This document shows positions 43,810-55,575 of a stretch of DNA of 64,000 bases, one piece after another; positions within the stretch are counted from its first letter, which is position 1, and the number at the start of each line of letters is the position of its first letter. Below the pieces are notes generated by a model. That model had not been told where the DNA came from, made no database searches, and saw only the letters and a program-made list of their open reading frames with translations. Position numbers and translations under genes: made by a program. Origin of the DNA: Anomaloglossus baeobatrachus (taxonomy: Eukaryota; Chordata; Amphibia; Anura; Aromobatidae); the NCBI RefSeq assembly GCF_048569485.1, contig NC_134354.1, positions 513,431,780-513,495,779 of the forward strand, in the 5' to 3' direction.

Positions 43810-44563
43810 AGCTGGGTTCACACATAGCGACAGCGACAACGACGTCGCTGTTACGTCACCATTTTCTGTGACGCAACAGCGACCTTGTAAGTCGCTGTTA
43901 TGATCGCTGCTTAGCTGTCAAACACAGCAGACGCAGCAGCGATCATAACGTCACACGTCTCTGTGCTACATGTGCAGAGAGCAGGGAGCCGCGCACACTT
44001 CTTAGCGCTGTCTCCCTGCACTCCTAGCTACAGTACACATCGGGTTAATTACCCGATGTGTACTGCAGCTAGATGTGCAGAGAGCAGGGAGCCGCGCACA
44101 CCGCTTAGCGCTGGCTCCCTGCACTCCTAGCTACAGTACACATCGGGTTAATTACCCGATGTGTACTGCAGCTACATGTGCAGAGAGCAGGGAGCCGGCA
44201 CTGGCAGCGAGAGCGGCGGACGCTGGTAACGAAGGTAAATATCGGGTAACCAGGGAAAGGTCTTCCCTTGGTTACCCGATGTTTACCCTGTTTACAGCTT
44301 ACCGCAGGCTGCCAGATGCCGGCTCCTGCTCCCTGCTCGCTTCATTTCGTCGCTCTCTCGCTGTCACACACAGCGATGTGTGCGTCACAGCGGGAGAGCG
44401 ACGACCAAAAAATGAAGCTGGACATTCAGCAACAAGCGGCGACCTCACAGCAGGGTTCAGCTCATTGCCGGATGTCACAGCGACGAGACGTCGCTGCTAC
44501 GTCACAGAAAATGGTGACATAGCAGCGACGTCGTTGTCGTCGTCGCTGTGTGTGACACCACCT
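43810..44563. mobile_element. Harbinger-like MITE 4
   Basis: Ends 'agctgggttcacacatagcg' and an inverted 'gtgtgacaccacct', flanked by TTA at 43,807-43,809 and 44,564-44,566. Subterminal 'cgtcaccattttctgtgacg' is mirrored by 'cgtcacagaaaatggtgac'. The interior has a tandem block ('cagagagcagggagcc', 'cgggttaattacccgatgtg') repeated near 43,978-44,190. No transposase. Confidence 0.78.
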
Positions 44564-44566
44564 TTA

Positions 44567-45419
44567 CCACTAAAAATAGGAATGGTAAAATGATTTATGT
44601 ATTGATGGGGTGAATAACAAAAAATTACACAATGCAGATTTTACAGATGCTCCAACATTGTTATTCCATGGAGAATACAAGTGGTGTCATGAGAGCTGAC
44701 AAGTCCTTTCTAATTACCACTTTTTTTAGTGTCTATGGTGGATCTGCAACTTGGGAAGCAATCTTCACTTTTACTACAGGAGTGCCTACACAGTTGGAGT
44801 CAGAAATTATTTCCTTGAGGGAATTTTTATTCCTATTTAAACCATTGATAACTTGTAGTTTTTCCCCCCAGACAACTTAAAATTGTTTTAAAAACCTATG
44901 ATATTGATGACCTGTTCCTATGTGCGAGTCTGAATGAATATGAGCTGACCTACTTTCCTGGAAACTGAGTTGAGCTCTTCTGGCTCCATTCATTGTTTAC
45001 ATCTGGCCTGAGCTAAAAACAGGTGACCAGTGAGGTTACCGGGTGTTGGACCTCTGGGCGTCAGACCATTCTAAGGATAGGTCATCAGTATCGCAATGCC
45101 AAACAACCCTGTCAATCATTAAAATGTCCCCCTCATGTTTTTAGAAAGAATGACTTCATGCTCCTGGAGTAAATGGAGAAAGCTATGACGTCAAGTTTTC
45201 AAGATTTTTAGCAATCTGATAGAAACGCTAATGCAGGGTCTTCTGGGGCCCCAATTCTTTCTTCTCTTCATATGATCGTTGTAGCCAAATCAAGCAAGGA
45301 TAGGATTTTGGTAGATTCCAGATCAATGTTAAAATAAAACCCCAAAATAAGATTGTTTATATAGCACAAGCGATCAGTTGATCGTGGTTTCATTTCCCCA
45401 TAGCAGACTATTAAAAACA
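44567..45419. other. Unassigned
   Basis: No supported exon, RNA or repeat boundary. Confidence 0.4.
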
Positions 45420-45850
45420 GTGAAAAGTAAAAAAAAAAAAGTTTTGAAAAAATTAAAAATAACCTCCCCCTTGCTCTATTAAAAATAAAGATAATTGTAT
45501 TTTAAAAATACAAATATGTGGCATCGCCGCATTCAGAGAAGTCTGATCTATCAAAATGTAAAAATAAGTAACACATTCTTGAAAAAATTCAAGAATGCTA
45601 AAAATAAATTTTTTTGATCCCTGCAATGACACATAAAAATGCTGTAAAAAGTGATCAAAACATCATATCTATCCTAAAATGGGATCAATAAAAACATTGT
45701 CTCGCTCCGCAAAAAATAAGCCATCACACAGCTCCATCAACCTAATAATGAAAATTTTACGGATCTTGGAGGGGCATTCTTGGGGGCCAATTTCAGATTT
45801 TTTTCATCACTAAAATAATTTTAAAAAATAGACTCCATAATCATGCTGAT
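45420..45850. repeat. Partial copy related to the 24,265-25,550 element
   Basis: Shares an ordered series with 24,740-25,120: an A-run block, 'ggcatcgccgcattcag', 'tctatcaaaatgtaaa', 'tgatcaaaacatca' and 'gcaaaaaataagccatcac'. Both ends are missing, so it is a fragment. Confidence 0.65.
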
Positions 45851-46227
45851 GAGGAGAAAGATATTGCAAGGTTATTTTCAGCTGACACAAAGTATAGAGT
45901 GAGCTGGATAGTCTGAATTGTGGTTCAGTTTTATGCACTGAAAATGTGTTTGCCTTTAATAGACAATCGATTGTGTTTTATGTCAAGCTTTGCCGCACCC
46001 AATAGAAAGAATGTCAATTACCCGGGTGTTACAGCAGAACTGGAGTTTAGTGATTCATCTATTTTTAACACACCCTCGATGATCTGCACGTACACAGGTT
46101 TGTACATTAACACTCTCATTGCAGTAAAAAAATAGATTAATCTGTTATTTTACTCACGTTCTGTTGTACCAACGAAGTGTTTGACCACTACCTCTTCTTA
46201 AATAGTAAATTGTCATTGGTGCCGGGT

Positions 46228-46416
46228 CTCCCATGGCACGTGAGACATTGTTTTGATACATGAGCACTGGGGTCGCTAATGTGCTGTTTCGCTCACATCT
46301 CATTTGGGCGAGCCCCAGAAATCCAGAGGAAGTATGAGAAGAGAACTGTAGCACATTAGTAACCCAATTGGCTGCAGTGCTCACGTGGCAAAACAATGTC
46401 TCACATGCCACGAGAC
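46228..46416. repeat. Fold-back repeat
   Basis: 'atggcacgtgagacattgt' with 'catgagcactg' is answered by 'cagtgctcacgtgg' with 'acaatgtctcacatgcca'. About 190 bp, probably a MITE; target duplication unclear. Confidence 0.65.
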
Positions 46417-46686
46417 GTTCCGTCTGTTATGGTGGACAAAATAATGTCTTCTTTTGTCAGGCATAAAAGATGTGCAACATACACCACTGGAAAAAGCGGT
46501 CAAAGGGAACAAAGTTTCAAACTTTGGACTCAGTTTGCCTCATTTTACCGAACTATTCCTTCAGGGTCCTACCAAAGTCCCTTTTTCGGGGCTTCAGACG
46601 GCAATCATTCATGGAGACTCCAAAAGAGTCCGAAACATAGTGTGAAACATGCCTTATTCTAACAATAGGATACCTGCATTTTACTA

Positions 46687-48705
46687 TCTATATATATAAT
46701 TGCCTTATTCTGTCTGTCTGTCTGTCTATCTGTCTGTCATGCTCCGAAATTGTGTCCTTACGGTGACACAAAGCTGATTGGCCGCTGGGCTCGCCATGGC
46801 CCCGCCCCCCCACACGGATTGGCCTCTCTCCCCGGCTCTCTGCAGGCCCCGCCCCCCTCACGCAATGCACGCTCGCTCTGGCCCAACTGACACGGAGCCG
46901 CGACTCCCAGGTGAGTACACACACGCATCAGATCACACTCACTCTCACACATCACACCTCCCACATCACAACATGCTGGGATATCACTTGCTTCTACACC
47001 GGCTCCGTCAGGATCCCGGCAGCGCCAGACATAACCTTGCGATGCTGGGATCTTGACGGAGGCCGTGAAAGCTGGTAACCATTATAAACATCGGGTAACT
47101 AAGGTCCCTTAGTTACCCGATGTGTATCATAGTTACCAGTGTACACCGGCTCACACTCACACACACATCACACACACATCACATCGCATCCACACATCAA
47201 GGTCCTGCAGCGGCGGAAAATACAGACACATAACAGCACACACACATAACAGCACACACATACACACAAATCAGATCACACTCACACACACCTCACACAT
47301 CACATCGCATCCACATACTCACAACATCCTGGGATATCGCTTGCTTCTCGGCGGCGGTACTGTGCTGTTAGCTTCCAGGACCTGCGGGAGGATCACATGG
47401 CCAGAAGCATGTGATACCTCCGGATGTTGTGAGTATAAGCGCGTATGTGCGATATCGTCAGTGTCTGTGTGTGTGAGTGGATGCGATCGGGTGTGTGTGA
47501 GTGGATGCGATCGGGTGTGTGTGAGTGGATGCGATCGGGTGTGTGTGAGTGGATGCGATCGGGTGTGTGTGAGTGGATGCGATCGGGTGTGTGTGAGTGG
47601 ATGCGATCGGGTGTGTGAGTGTCGGCAGAGGAGCACGGCGTGCTGGAGGAGGCTGGGAGCAGAGAGGCTGATCATGGGGAAGGCTGGGAGGAGAGAGGCT
47701 GGGAGGGGGAGGCTGGGACGAGGGAGGATGATGCTGGTGGAGGCTGATGCTTGGGGAGGCTGATGCTGGGGGAGGCTGGAAGGAGAGAGGCTAATGCTGG
47801 TGGAGGCTAATGCTGGTGGAGGCTGATGCTTGGGGAGGCTGATGCTGGGGGAGACTGGGAGGGGAAGGCTGATGCTGAGGGAGGCTGGGAGGAAGGAGGC
47901 TGGGAGGAGAGAGGATGATCCTGGGGAAGGCTGGGAACGGGAGGCTGATGCTGAGGGAGGCTGGAAGGAGAGAGGCTGATGCTGGGGGAGGCTGGAAGGA
48001 GAGAGGCTGATGCTGGTGGAGGCTGATGCTTGGGGAGGCTGATGCTGGGGGAGACTGGGAGCGGAAGGCTGATGCTGAGGGAGGCTGGGAGGGGGAGGCT
48101 GGGAGGAAGGAGGCTGGGAGGAGAGAGGCTGATCCTGGGGAAGGCTGGGAAGGGGAGGCTGATGCTGGGGGAGGCTGGAAGGAGAGAGGCTGATGCATGG
48201 GGAGGCTGATGCTGGGGGAGACTGGGAGCGGAAGGCTGATGCTGAGGGAGGCTGGGAGGAAGGAGGCTGGGAGGAAGGAGGCTGGGAGGAGAGAGGCTGA
48301 TCCTGGGGAAGGCTGGGAAGGGGAGGCTGATGCTGAGGGAAGCTGGAAGGAGAGAGGCTGATGCTGGGGGAGGCTGGAAGGAGAGAGGCTGAGGCTGGGA
48401 GGAGAGAGGCTGATGCTGGGGAAGGCTGATGCTGAGGGAGGCTGGGAGGGGAAAGCTGATGCTGGGGAAGGCTGGGAGGACGGAGGCTGGGAGGAGAGAG
48501 GCTGATCCTGGGGAAGGCTGGGAGAGGGAGGCTGATGCTGGAGGAGGCTGGAAGGAGAGAGGCTGATGCTGGCGGAGGCTGATGCTGGGGGAGGCTGGAA
48601 GGAGAGAGGCTGATGCTGGTGGAGGCTGATGCTTGGGGAGGCTGGGAGAGGGAGGCTGATGCTGAGGGAGGCTGGGAGAGGTAGGCTGAGAGAAGAGAGG
48701 CTGAT

Positions 48706-48757
<52 letters not shown>

Positions 48758-49143
48758 GCACACACACGCGCGCACTGCACAACACACCACACACACACAC
48801 ACACACACTGGGAACCACAAACAACTGCCCTACACAGACACCCACACATACAGACAACGCTGCACACACACAACACCCAACACACAAACACCGCGGCACA
48901 CACAAATATACGCACATACCGCACAACACACACATTGCACAAAACATACCTCCCCCCAAAACACACCACACACACACAAACCGCGCAACACACACACACA
49001 ACGCTACAGACACACAGCGCTCCACAAACAACGCAACACACGCAACACACATACAACACCGCTCTCACCCCCCGCCACACCCAGACAACACCCAGAACAT
49101 GTACAGCGCCTACACAAACACTTGGTAACTACACACAACAACA

Positions 49144-49175
<32 letters not shown>

Positions 49176-49249
49176 ACAAAAATCATACATGAACTACACA
49201 ATACGTAAATTCTAGAATACCCGATGCGTAGAATCGGGCCACCTTCTAG
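46687..49249 (+). mobile_element. Non-autonomous Helitron, copy 1 of tandem pair
   Basis: Begins TC ('tctatatatataattgcc') after an A and ends CTAG (49,246-49,249), with the hairpin 'cccgat-gcgtaga-atcggg' at 49,220-49,238, 7 nt before CTAG. These are the known Helitron end signals. No Rep/helicase gene. The interior holds a 22-bp repeat ('gtgtgtgagtggatgcgatc') at 47,480-47,615, a 1 kb GA-rich array of 'ggctgatgctgggggaggct' variants (47,640-48,705) and (CA)n. Long serine/proline-rich - strand frames across it are repeat artefacts. Confidence 0.85.
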
Positions 49250-50851
49250 TCTATATATATAATTGCCTTATTCTGTCTGTCTGTCTGTCTGTCATGCTCC
49301 AAAATTGTGTCCTTACGGTGACACAAAGCTGATTGGCCGCTGGGTTCACCATGGCCCCGCCCCCCCACACGGATTGGCCTCTCGCCCCGGCTCTCTGCAG
49401 GCCCCGCCCCCCTCACGCAATGCACGCTCGCTCTGGCCCCGCCCCCAGCACGCATTCCCCCAACTGACACGGAGCCCCAGGTGAGTACACACACATCAGA
49501 TCACACTCACTCTCACACACACCTCACACACACATCGCATCCACACACTCACAACATCCTGGGATATCGCTTGCTTCTCGGCCGCGATACTGTGCTGTGA
49601 GCTTTCAGGACCTGCCGGAGGATCACATGGCCAGAAGCATGTGGTATCTCCGGATGTTGTGAGTATGAGCGCGTATGTGTAATATCGTCAATGTGTGTGT
49701 GCGTGAGTGTATGCGATCGGGTGGGTGTGAGTGTATGCGATCGGGTGGGTGTGAGTGTATGCGATCGGGTGGGTGTGTGTGAGTGTATACGATCGGATCT
49801 GTGAGTGTCGGCAGAGGAGCACGGCGTGCTGGAGGAGTTTGGGAGGAGAGAGGCTGATCCTGGGGAAGGCTGGGAGGGTGGAGGCTGAGAGAAGAGAGGC
49901 TGATGTTGGGGGAGGCTGAGGCTGGGGTAGGCTGGGAGTTGAGAGGCTGATGCTGGGGACAGAAAAGGCTGATGCTGCGGGCATAGAGGCTGATGCTGCG
50001 GGCAGAGAGGCTGATGCTGCGGGCAGAGAGGCTGATGCTGCGGGCATAGAGGCTGATGCTGCGGGCAGGGAGGCTGATGCTGCGGGCACAGAGGCTGATG
50101 CTGCGGGCAGAGAGGCTGATGCTGCGGGCAGAGAGGCTGATGCTGCGGGCACAGAGGCTGATGCTGCGGGCACAGAGGCTGATGCTGCGGGCAGAGAGGC
50201 TGATGCTGCGATGGGGGGTGCGCAGCATGGGGGATGGAGCACGATGGGGGGTGCGCTGCTTAGGGGATGGAGCACGATGGGGGGGTGCGCAGCTTGGGGG
50301 ATTGAGCACGATGGGGGGTGCGCAGCATGGGGGATGGAGCACGATGGGGGGTGCGCAGCATGGGGGATGGAGCACGATGGGAGGTGCACACCTCCCCCCA
50401 ACACACACACACGCGCACTGCACAACACACACACTGGGAAACACACCGCCCTACACAGACACCCACACACACAGACAACGCTGCACACACACAACACCCA
50501 ACACACAAACACCGCGGCATACATAAATATACGCACATACCGCGCAACACACACACTGCACAAAACATACCTCCCCCCAAAACACACACAAACCACGCAA
50601 CACACACACAATGCTACAGACACACAGCGCTCCACAAACAACGCAACACACGCAACACACACAACACACAAACAACACCGCTCTCACCCCCCGCCACACC
50701 CAGACAACACCCAGAACATGTACAGCGCCCTACACAAACACTTGGTAACTACTCACAACAACATCTATATATGTATAACAAAAATCATACATGAACTACA
50801 CAATACGTAAATTCTAGAATACCCGATGCGTAGAATCGGGCCACCTTCTAG
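49250..50851 (+). mobile_element. Non-autonomous Helitron, copy 2 of tandem pair
   Basis: Starts TC at 49,250, directly after the CTAG of copy 1, and ends CTAG (50,848-50,851) with the same hairpin at 50,822-50,840; the next base is T. It shares its ends and flanking modules with copy 1 but has shorter internal arrays: a 21-bp unit ('ggctgatgctgcgggcagag') at 49,960-50,210 and a 33-bp unit near 50,212-50,390. Confidence 0.85.
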
Positions 50852-51300
50852 TCTTTTAATATACTTCTGAAATTTGGACAGAGTTGCACATCTTTAGGCT
50901 CTTCCATTAGGACCCCCTATACCTATACCCTTGCAGGAGACATGGATGTCGTAAGTGAGGAACTAGTGGAGGACTGTGGTTTCTCTCCAGTGATCTACAC
51001 TCAAAAGTATGCTAGCAATGTAGTGCAAGAATAAAGGAAGACACGTTTTTTTATAATGTTTATGCTTCTCTTTTCTGGATTTTCAAATTATTATTTTTTC
51101 ATATACTAAATACACAAACAGCCCTTTCATTTTCTTTGCAGCCATTCAGCCATAACAGGCTTTGTATCTGGGGTCATGTGCGGTTTAGTGATTAAATATT
51201 TACTAACTCTTATCTGAGTAATGTAATATTTTGCTGACTTTTGTAGTTAACATGCACAACAGATGTAATGCTTCTTTCAAAAAGAATATACTGCAATATA
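50852..51300. other. Unassigned
   Basis: No supported feature. Confidence 0.4.
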
Positions 51301-51760
51301 CAGCTCTGGCAAAAATTAAGAGACCACTGCAAATTTGTCCGTTTTTTTCTTTATAGGTATATTTCTGAGTAAAATGTAAATTGCTCATTTATTTTGTAAA
51401 CTACTGACAACATGTCTCCGAATTTCCAAGCAATGAATTTTGTATTTATTTTCTGAAAATGAGAAATGGTCAAAACAATGCATGGCTTTCAGGCCTCAAA
51501 TAATGCAAAGAAAACAAGTTGATAATCATTTAGAAACAACAATACTAATGTTTTAACTCCGGAAGAATTCAGAAATCAATATTTTGTGGAATAACCATGA
51601 TGTTTAATCCCAGCTTTCATGCGTCTTGGCCGCTTTTCACCAGTCTTTCACACTGCTTTTGGGTGACCTTATGACACTCCTGGTGCAAAAAGGTAAGCAG
51701 TTCTTTGTTTGAAGGCTTGTGACTATCCACCTTCCTCTTGATTACAAGCTGTATTTTGAT
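51301..51760 (-). mobile_element. Tc1/mariner-like transposon fragment
   Basis: Starts at a TA with 'cagctctggcaaaaattaag', a terminal repeat style shared by many vertebrate Tc1-like elements. 51,590-51,750 ('gctttcatgcgtcttgg', 'cagtctttcacactgctt') corresponds, on the - strand, to a degraded transposase coding part. The opposite end is missing. Confidence 0.6.
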
Positions 51761-52173
51761 ATTTTGATAATCAATATATATATGTATTTTTTTTAATGTT
51801 TTACTACTTTTGCACAAGAAAATTAATTTTAAAAAAATCATTGTTTTTTTTGTGTCATATTGGAAGAACCCTACATTTTTCATTTTTCTGAATATGAGAC
51901 CTTGATTTTCATGTAACAAACTGTATTTCTTAATACTACCTCTCTTTTTAATCACTTTTTATTTATTCTTTAATAAGTCAAGATGAACAGTAACAAGAAT
52001 TGTGGTGGAGTTTTTGTTATTTTTTTTTATGACATTCACAATGCACATTAAATTAAAACATTTTTATTATGCAGGTTGCTACATACCCGGTAATACCAAA
52101 TATGTGTTGTTTTTTCATTGTTAACAATTGAACCATTTCTTTCTATTAAAACTGTGAATCTAATATATAACAT
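51761..52173. other. Unassigned, A/T-rich
   Basis: No supported feature. Confidence 0.4.
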
Positions 52174-52176
52174 TAA

Positions 52177-52578
52177 AGGCCCAATCACACACAACGACTT
52201 ACCAGCGATCCTGAAAACGGATGCGACCTGATAGGGATCGCAGGTAAGTCGCTGGGAGATCGCAGGTGAGATGTCACACAGTCAGATCTTACCAGCGATG
52301 CAGGAACAATACAGGTCGCAGTAGCGACCTGTATAACGATCTCAGCAGTCACTGTGACCCTGTCACACAGTGTCAAACACAGCGATGTTTGACACTGGAC
52401 ATCGCCTTTGAAGAAAATGGCCTGGACCATTCTGCAACGACTAGAGATCTCACACCAGGGGCCTGATCGCTGGTAGGTGTCACACATAACAAGATCGCTA
52501 ACGGGATCGCTACTGCATCACAGAAACCGTGACTCAGCTGCGATCTCACTAGTGATCTCGTTATGTGTGACGGTACCT
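52177..52578. mobile_element. Harbinger-like MITE 5
   Basis: Ends 'aggcccaatcacacacaacg' and an inverted 'ttatgtgtgacggtacct', flanked by TAA at 52,174-52,176 and 52,579-52,581. Interior contains paired 'gcgatc' and 'gatcgc' words like the other copies. No transposase. Confidence 0.75.
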
Positions 52579-52864
52579 TAAGTGTATGTATGTGTGTATG
52601 TCCGCTAAAGGAATCAGCACCGTTGCTTTTACAATCACAAAATTTTGCTCAGACACCCCATTTGACCCAGGGAACGTAATAGACTATGTTTTGAGGGGAA
52701 AATGTATTCTTCACTTTACAGTTATTCGCCAAAAAACCTGCTTACATTAAAGTCAATGGAGCTGGGAGCTGCAGATCATTAATAGGAGCTGTGATTGGTT
52801 GCTGTAGGCAACAAAGGACATTCTTAGTATAAAAAGCTTATGTATCAGGTAATAGGATAACGGT

Positions 52865-53101
52865 AGAAACAGACACACACAGAGACACACAGAGACACAG
52901 ACAAATGAAGACAGACATAAACAGATAGAGACACAGACAGACACACAGAGACACAGACAAACACACAGAGACAGAGACAGAGGGAGACGCAAACACAGAC
53001 AGACACACACAAAGACACAGGGACACACACATAGACAGAAAAACAGAGACAGACACACACACACACACAGATAGAGGCAGACAGAGAGGGAGACAGATAT
53101 A

Positions 53102-53152
<51 letters not shown>
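52865..53152. repeat. (ACAG)n/(CA)n-rich region and (TA)n microsatellite
   Basis: Degenerate (ACACAGAC)n at 52,865-53,095, then (TA)n at about 53,106-53,150. The Cys/Val/Leu-rich open frames on the - strand are artefacts. Confidence 0.9.
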
Positions 53153-53153
<1 letters not shown>

Positions 53154-53229
53154 TTTTTTTTATTTGTTTTTACAGTTCTCACTGATTCCACAAGTTGACT
53201 TGAACAGCTATGTCCATTAGGCTGTAGGG

Positions 53230-53411
53230 CAGTGTTCCCCAACTCCAGTCCTCGAGAGCCACAGTGCATGTTTTCAGGATTTCCTTAGTATTGCAGAGCT
53301 GATAATTTAATCACCTGCACAGGTGACAATTCCACCACCTGTGCAATACTAAGGAAATTCTGAAAACATGCACTGTTGGTGGCTCTCGAGGATTGGAGTT
53401 GGGGATCACTG
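53230..53411. mobile_element. hAT-type MITE
   Basis: 182 bp. Ends 'cagtgttccccaactccag' and an inverted 'ggagttggggatcactg', and almost all of the element folds as one hairpin. A perfect 8-bp target duplication CTGTAGGG at 53,222-53,229 and 53,412-53,419 identifies hAT, as do CAGTG-type ends. No transposase. Confidence 0.92.
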
Positions 53412-53419
53412 CTGTAGGG

Positions 53420-54249
53420 GGAAGTTAGACCTTTTCTATGACACTCATCGAACGTTGATCTCCTTGCTTACCCTGAGATGTTTTTATAACTTGATTAATT
53501 TTATATTATTATCAAAGTTGATAGTACATATCAGAGCAATACAAAGTTGTTGTGTTGGGTAAAATATAGGTAAAAGTACATACAAATCTTGCAGCATTGA
53601 AGAACTCAGTGTTCGCCACCATTGTTAAAGATGTTGTCCAGGATTTGAAAAACATGCCTGCTTTCTTTCAGCAATGGCGCCAATCCAGGTTGTGGTTATT
53701 GTTTAGCACAGCAACTCAAACCCTTTGAAGTAAATGGAGCTGACCTATGCTACCACAAACAATCCATGGCTAGGGATAGCGCTGTTTATGAAACAAAACA
53801 GCCATGTTTGTGTACCACTGGCAACCCCTTTTAGTGGAAGAAGTTCAAAACAATAAGTACTTTCCCTAGTGCTGGTCTGTCCGGCCAGCAGTAGTGAGAA
53901 AAGGGCTTTAAGCAAGGAGGAAACCAAGAATGGAAACCCAATGATTACTCCAACAATCGTGCAGACCTTGATGGTAGAGCAGTCAAGCAAGACCCATTCC
54001 TCAGTAAAAGACTCCTGACAGCCGGTTTGAAATTATTCTAGAAGGTTTCATGAAATCAGGATTGAGCTTTACTACTTACTTCTCAAGCTGATTGAAGAAA
54101 ACCACACATCAATGGCCAATACCATACCTACAGTAAAACCCTGGAGTCAGCATCATTGGGTCGGCACATTTTTAGAATCAGAAACTAGGGAACTAGTCAA
54201 AATAAAGGGAAAAAGAAATTAGGAAATTCTTGAGAAAACTTCCAGACTG
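53420..54249. other. Unassigned
   Basis: No exon, RNA or repeat boundary recognised between the hAT MITE and the Penelope-like insertion. Confidence 0.4.
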
Positions 54250-54265
54250 CAAAGGAAAAATAATG
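54250..54265 (+). repeat. Target-site duplication, left
   Basis: 'caaaggaaaaataatg' recurs exactly at 62,755-62,770, bracketing the whole palindrome and its right-hand tail. Confidence 0.8.
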
Positions 54266-54683
54266 TAAACAAAGAGAATAGAAGTCATTCATTTTGCCAG
54301 AGTATCTCCATACCTCATAGCCACAAAATCAATGAAGTAGTCATAAGCACAAGTGTGCAGATAAAAGATTCTTTAATGAACAGGCAGTAGTAAAATACAG
54401 GGTATGGATATAAAGTCAGTATACAAAAGGTTACAAAGACATGGAGGGTTATTGATTCCCCAAGTGTGGCTGCATACAAAATCACATCAAATCAGTCGAT
54501 TGTAGCTCACTGGCGTGGTTAGTGCTATGAAGGGGTTACTAAACAGAACAGTGCAGCCAGGAAAGTCAGCAGCTGAACAGATCAATGTGCCAGCTACACT
54601 TGAAACATAACCACACAGCACAAAACCAGCACCCAGTATAGAGCTTACCAAAGTAGTAAGGAAGGCAGGCACACCAGGGGATA

Positions 54684-54723
54684 GTCCCAACACGTGTTTC
54701 GTGTGGTGACTTCTTCAGGGGAC
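54684..54723 (-). ncRNA. Hammerhead-like motif, left arm
   Basis: Mirror copy of 62,229-62,268, same sequence on the - strand: stem I 'gtccc'/'gggac', core 'ctgaaga', core 'gaaac', minimal stem III. It lies about 850 nt beyond the stop codon of the left-arm frame. Confidence 0.6.
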
Positions 54724-55575
54724 CGTGGACAACAAGGGGGGAAGGTGAGTCTAATATACCTGTCGTACTCATGTGGGATTAACAGCAGGTGTCGCGGTTC
54801 CATGGGGCATGGGGGCGCGTCGTCAGCATGGGCGGCTGCTCCAGCGTCATCTGGGTGGGAGGAATTCCCTTGTTGACGTCAGTAAGCCCAGAGGACGCTG
54901 GGAGGAGAGCCGTCCATACTGCGCATGCGCGATCCCGCAACCAGGAAGTGCGATCACGAATACCATGTTGAGTACTGGCAACAGTGAGGGCAAGTATATA
55001 TAGGTGAATCTCCAACGAATGACATCAAATATCATGCATAAAGATGGTAACTTGAATGTGGCATAGTGAGCATACAGTATAGTACATATTAGTACTAACA
55101 AGAATAGCCCAGGTATATTAACGCCAAGAACTATCAATAATATGCTGTGCTTGACTATGCACAAATGTGCAGTCACAGTAATAACAAGAGATACATACAT
55201 TGGGTCTGATATGTCACATCAGAATATAAAGTACAGACATCAGCGTTAGCCATATTGTAATACACAGGATTCGCTGCATTGGTAATCCAGAGTAGTTTTT
55301 GTAGTGAGATCCATTTTCCTTATTCATATCTGTATATTCAATGTTGTGAGTCCTGAAACAGTAGCTTCAGAACAGATAATATGGAAGAATCCGGCAGGGA
55401 TATTAGACAAGAACAAAGTAGACTGTGAAAAAGGAAAGGACACATAAAAGTGAAGTTAAAAATAGGCATAAAAAATATTAAAAAGACTCAGAAAAAACAT
55501 GAACAGCACATGGAACCTGCAACCAGCCAGGCACCAAAATACTATCAAAAACCGCAGAGAAGGAGACATATTGGT

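Noticed and set aside
46600-46645. Hammerhead-like 'gactccaaaagagtccgaaac'-type hairpin
   Set aside because: The second box and a stem are present, but no CTGANGA box precedes them and there is no stem I or stem III.
47319-49080. Serine/proline-rich - strand frames of 337-577 codons
   Set aside because: Translation of GA-rich and CA-rich arrays inside a Helitron; no Rep or helicase motif.
49623-50810. Frames of 156-327 codons in the second Helitron
   Set aside because: Same cause: tandem arrays read in several frames.
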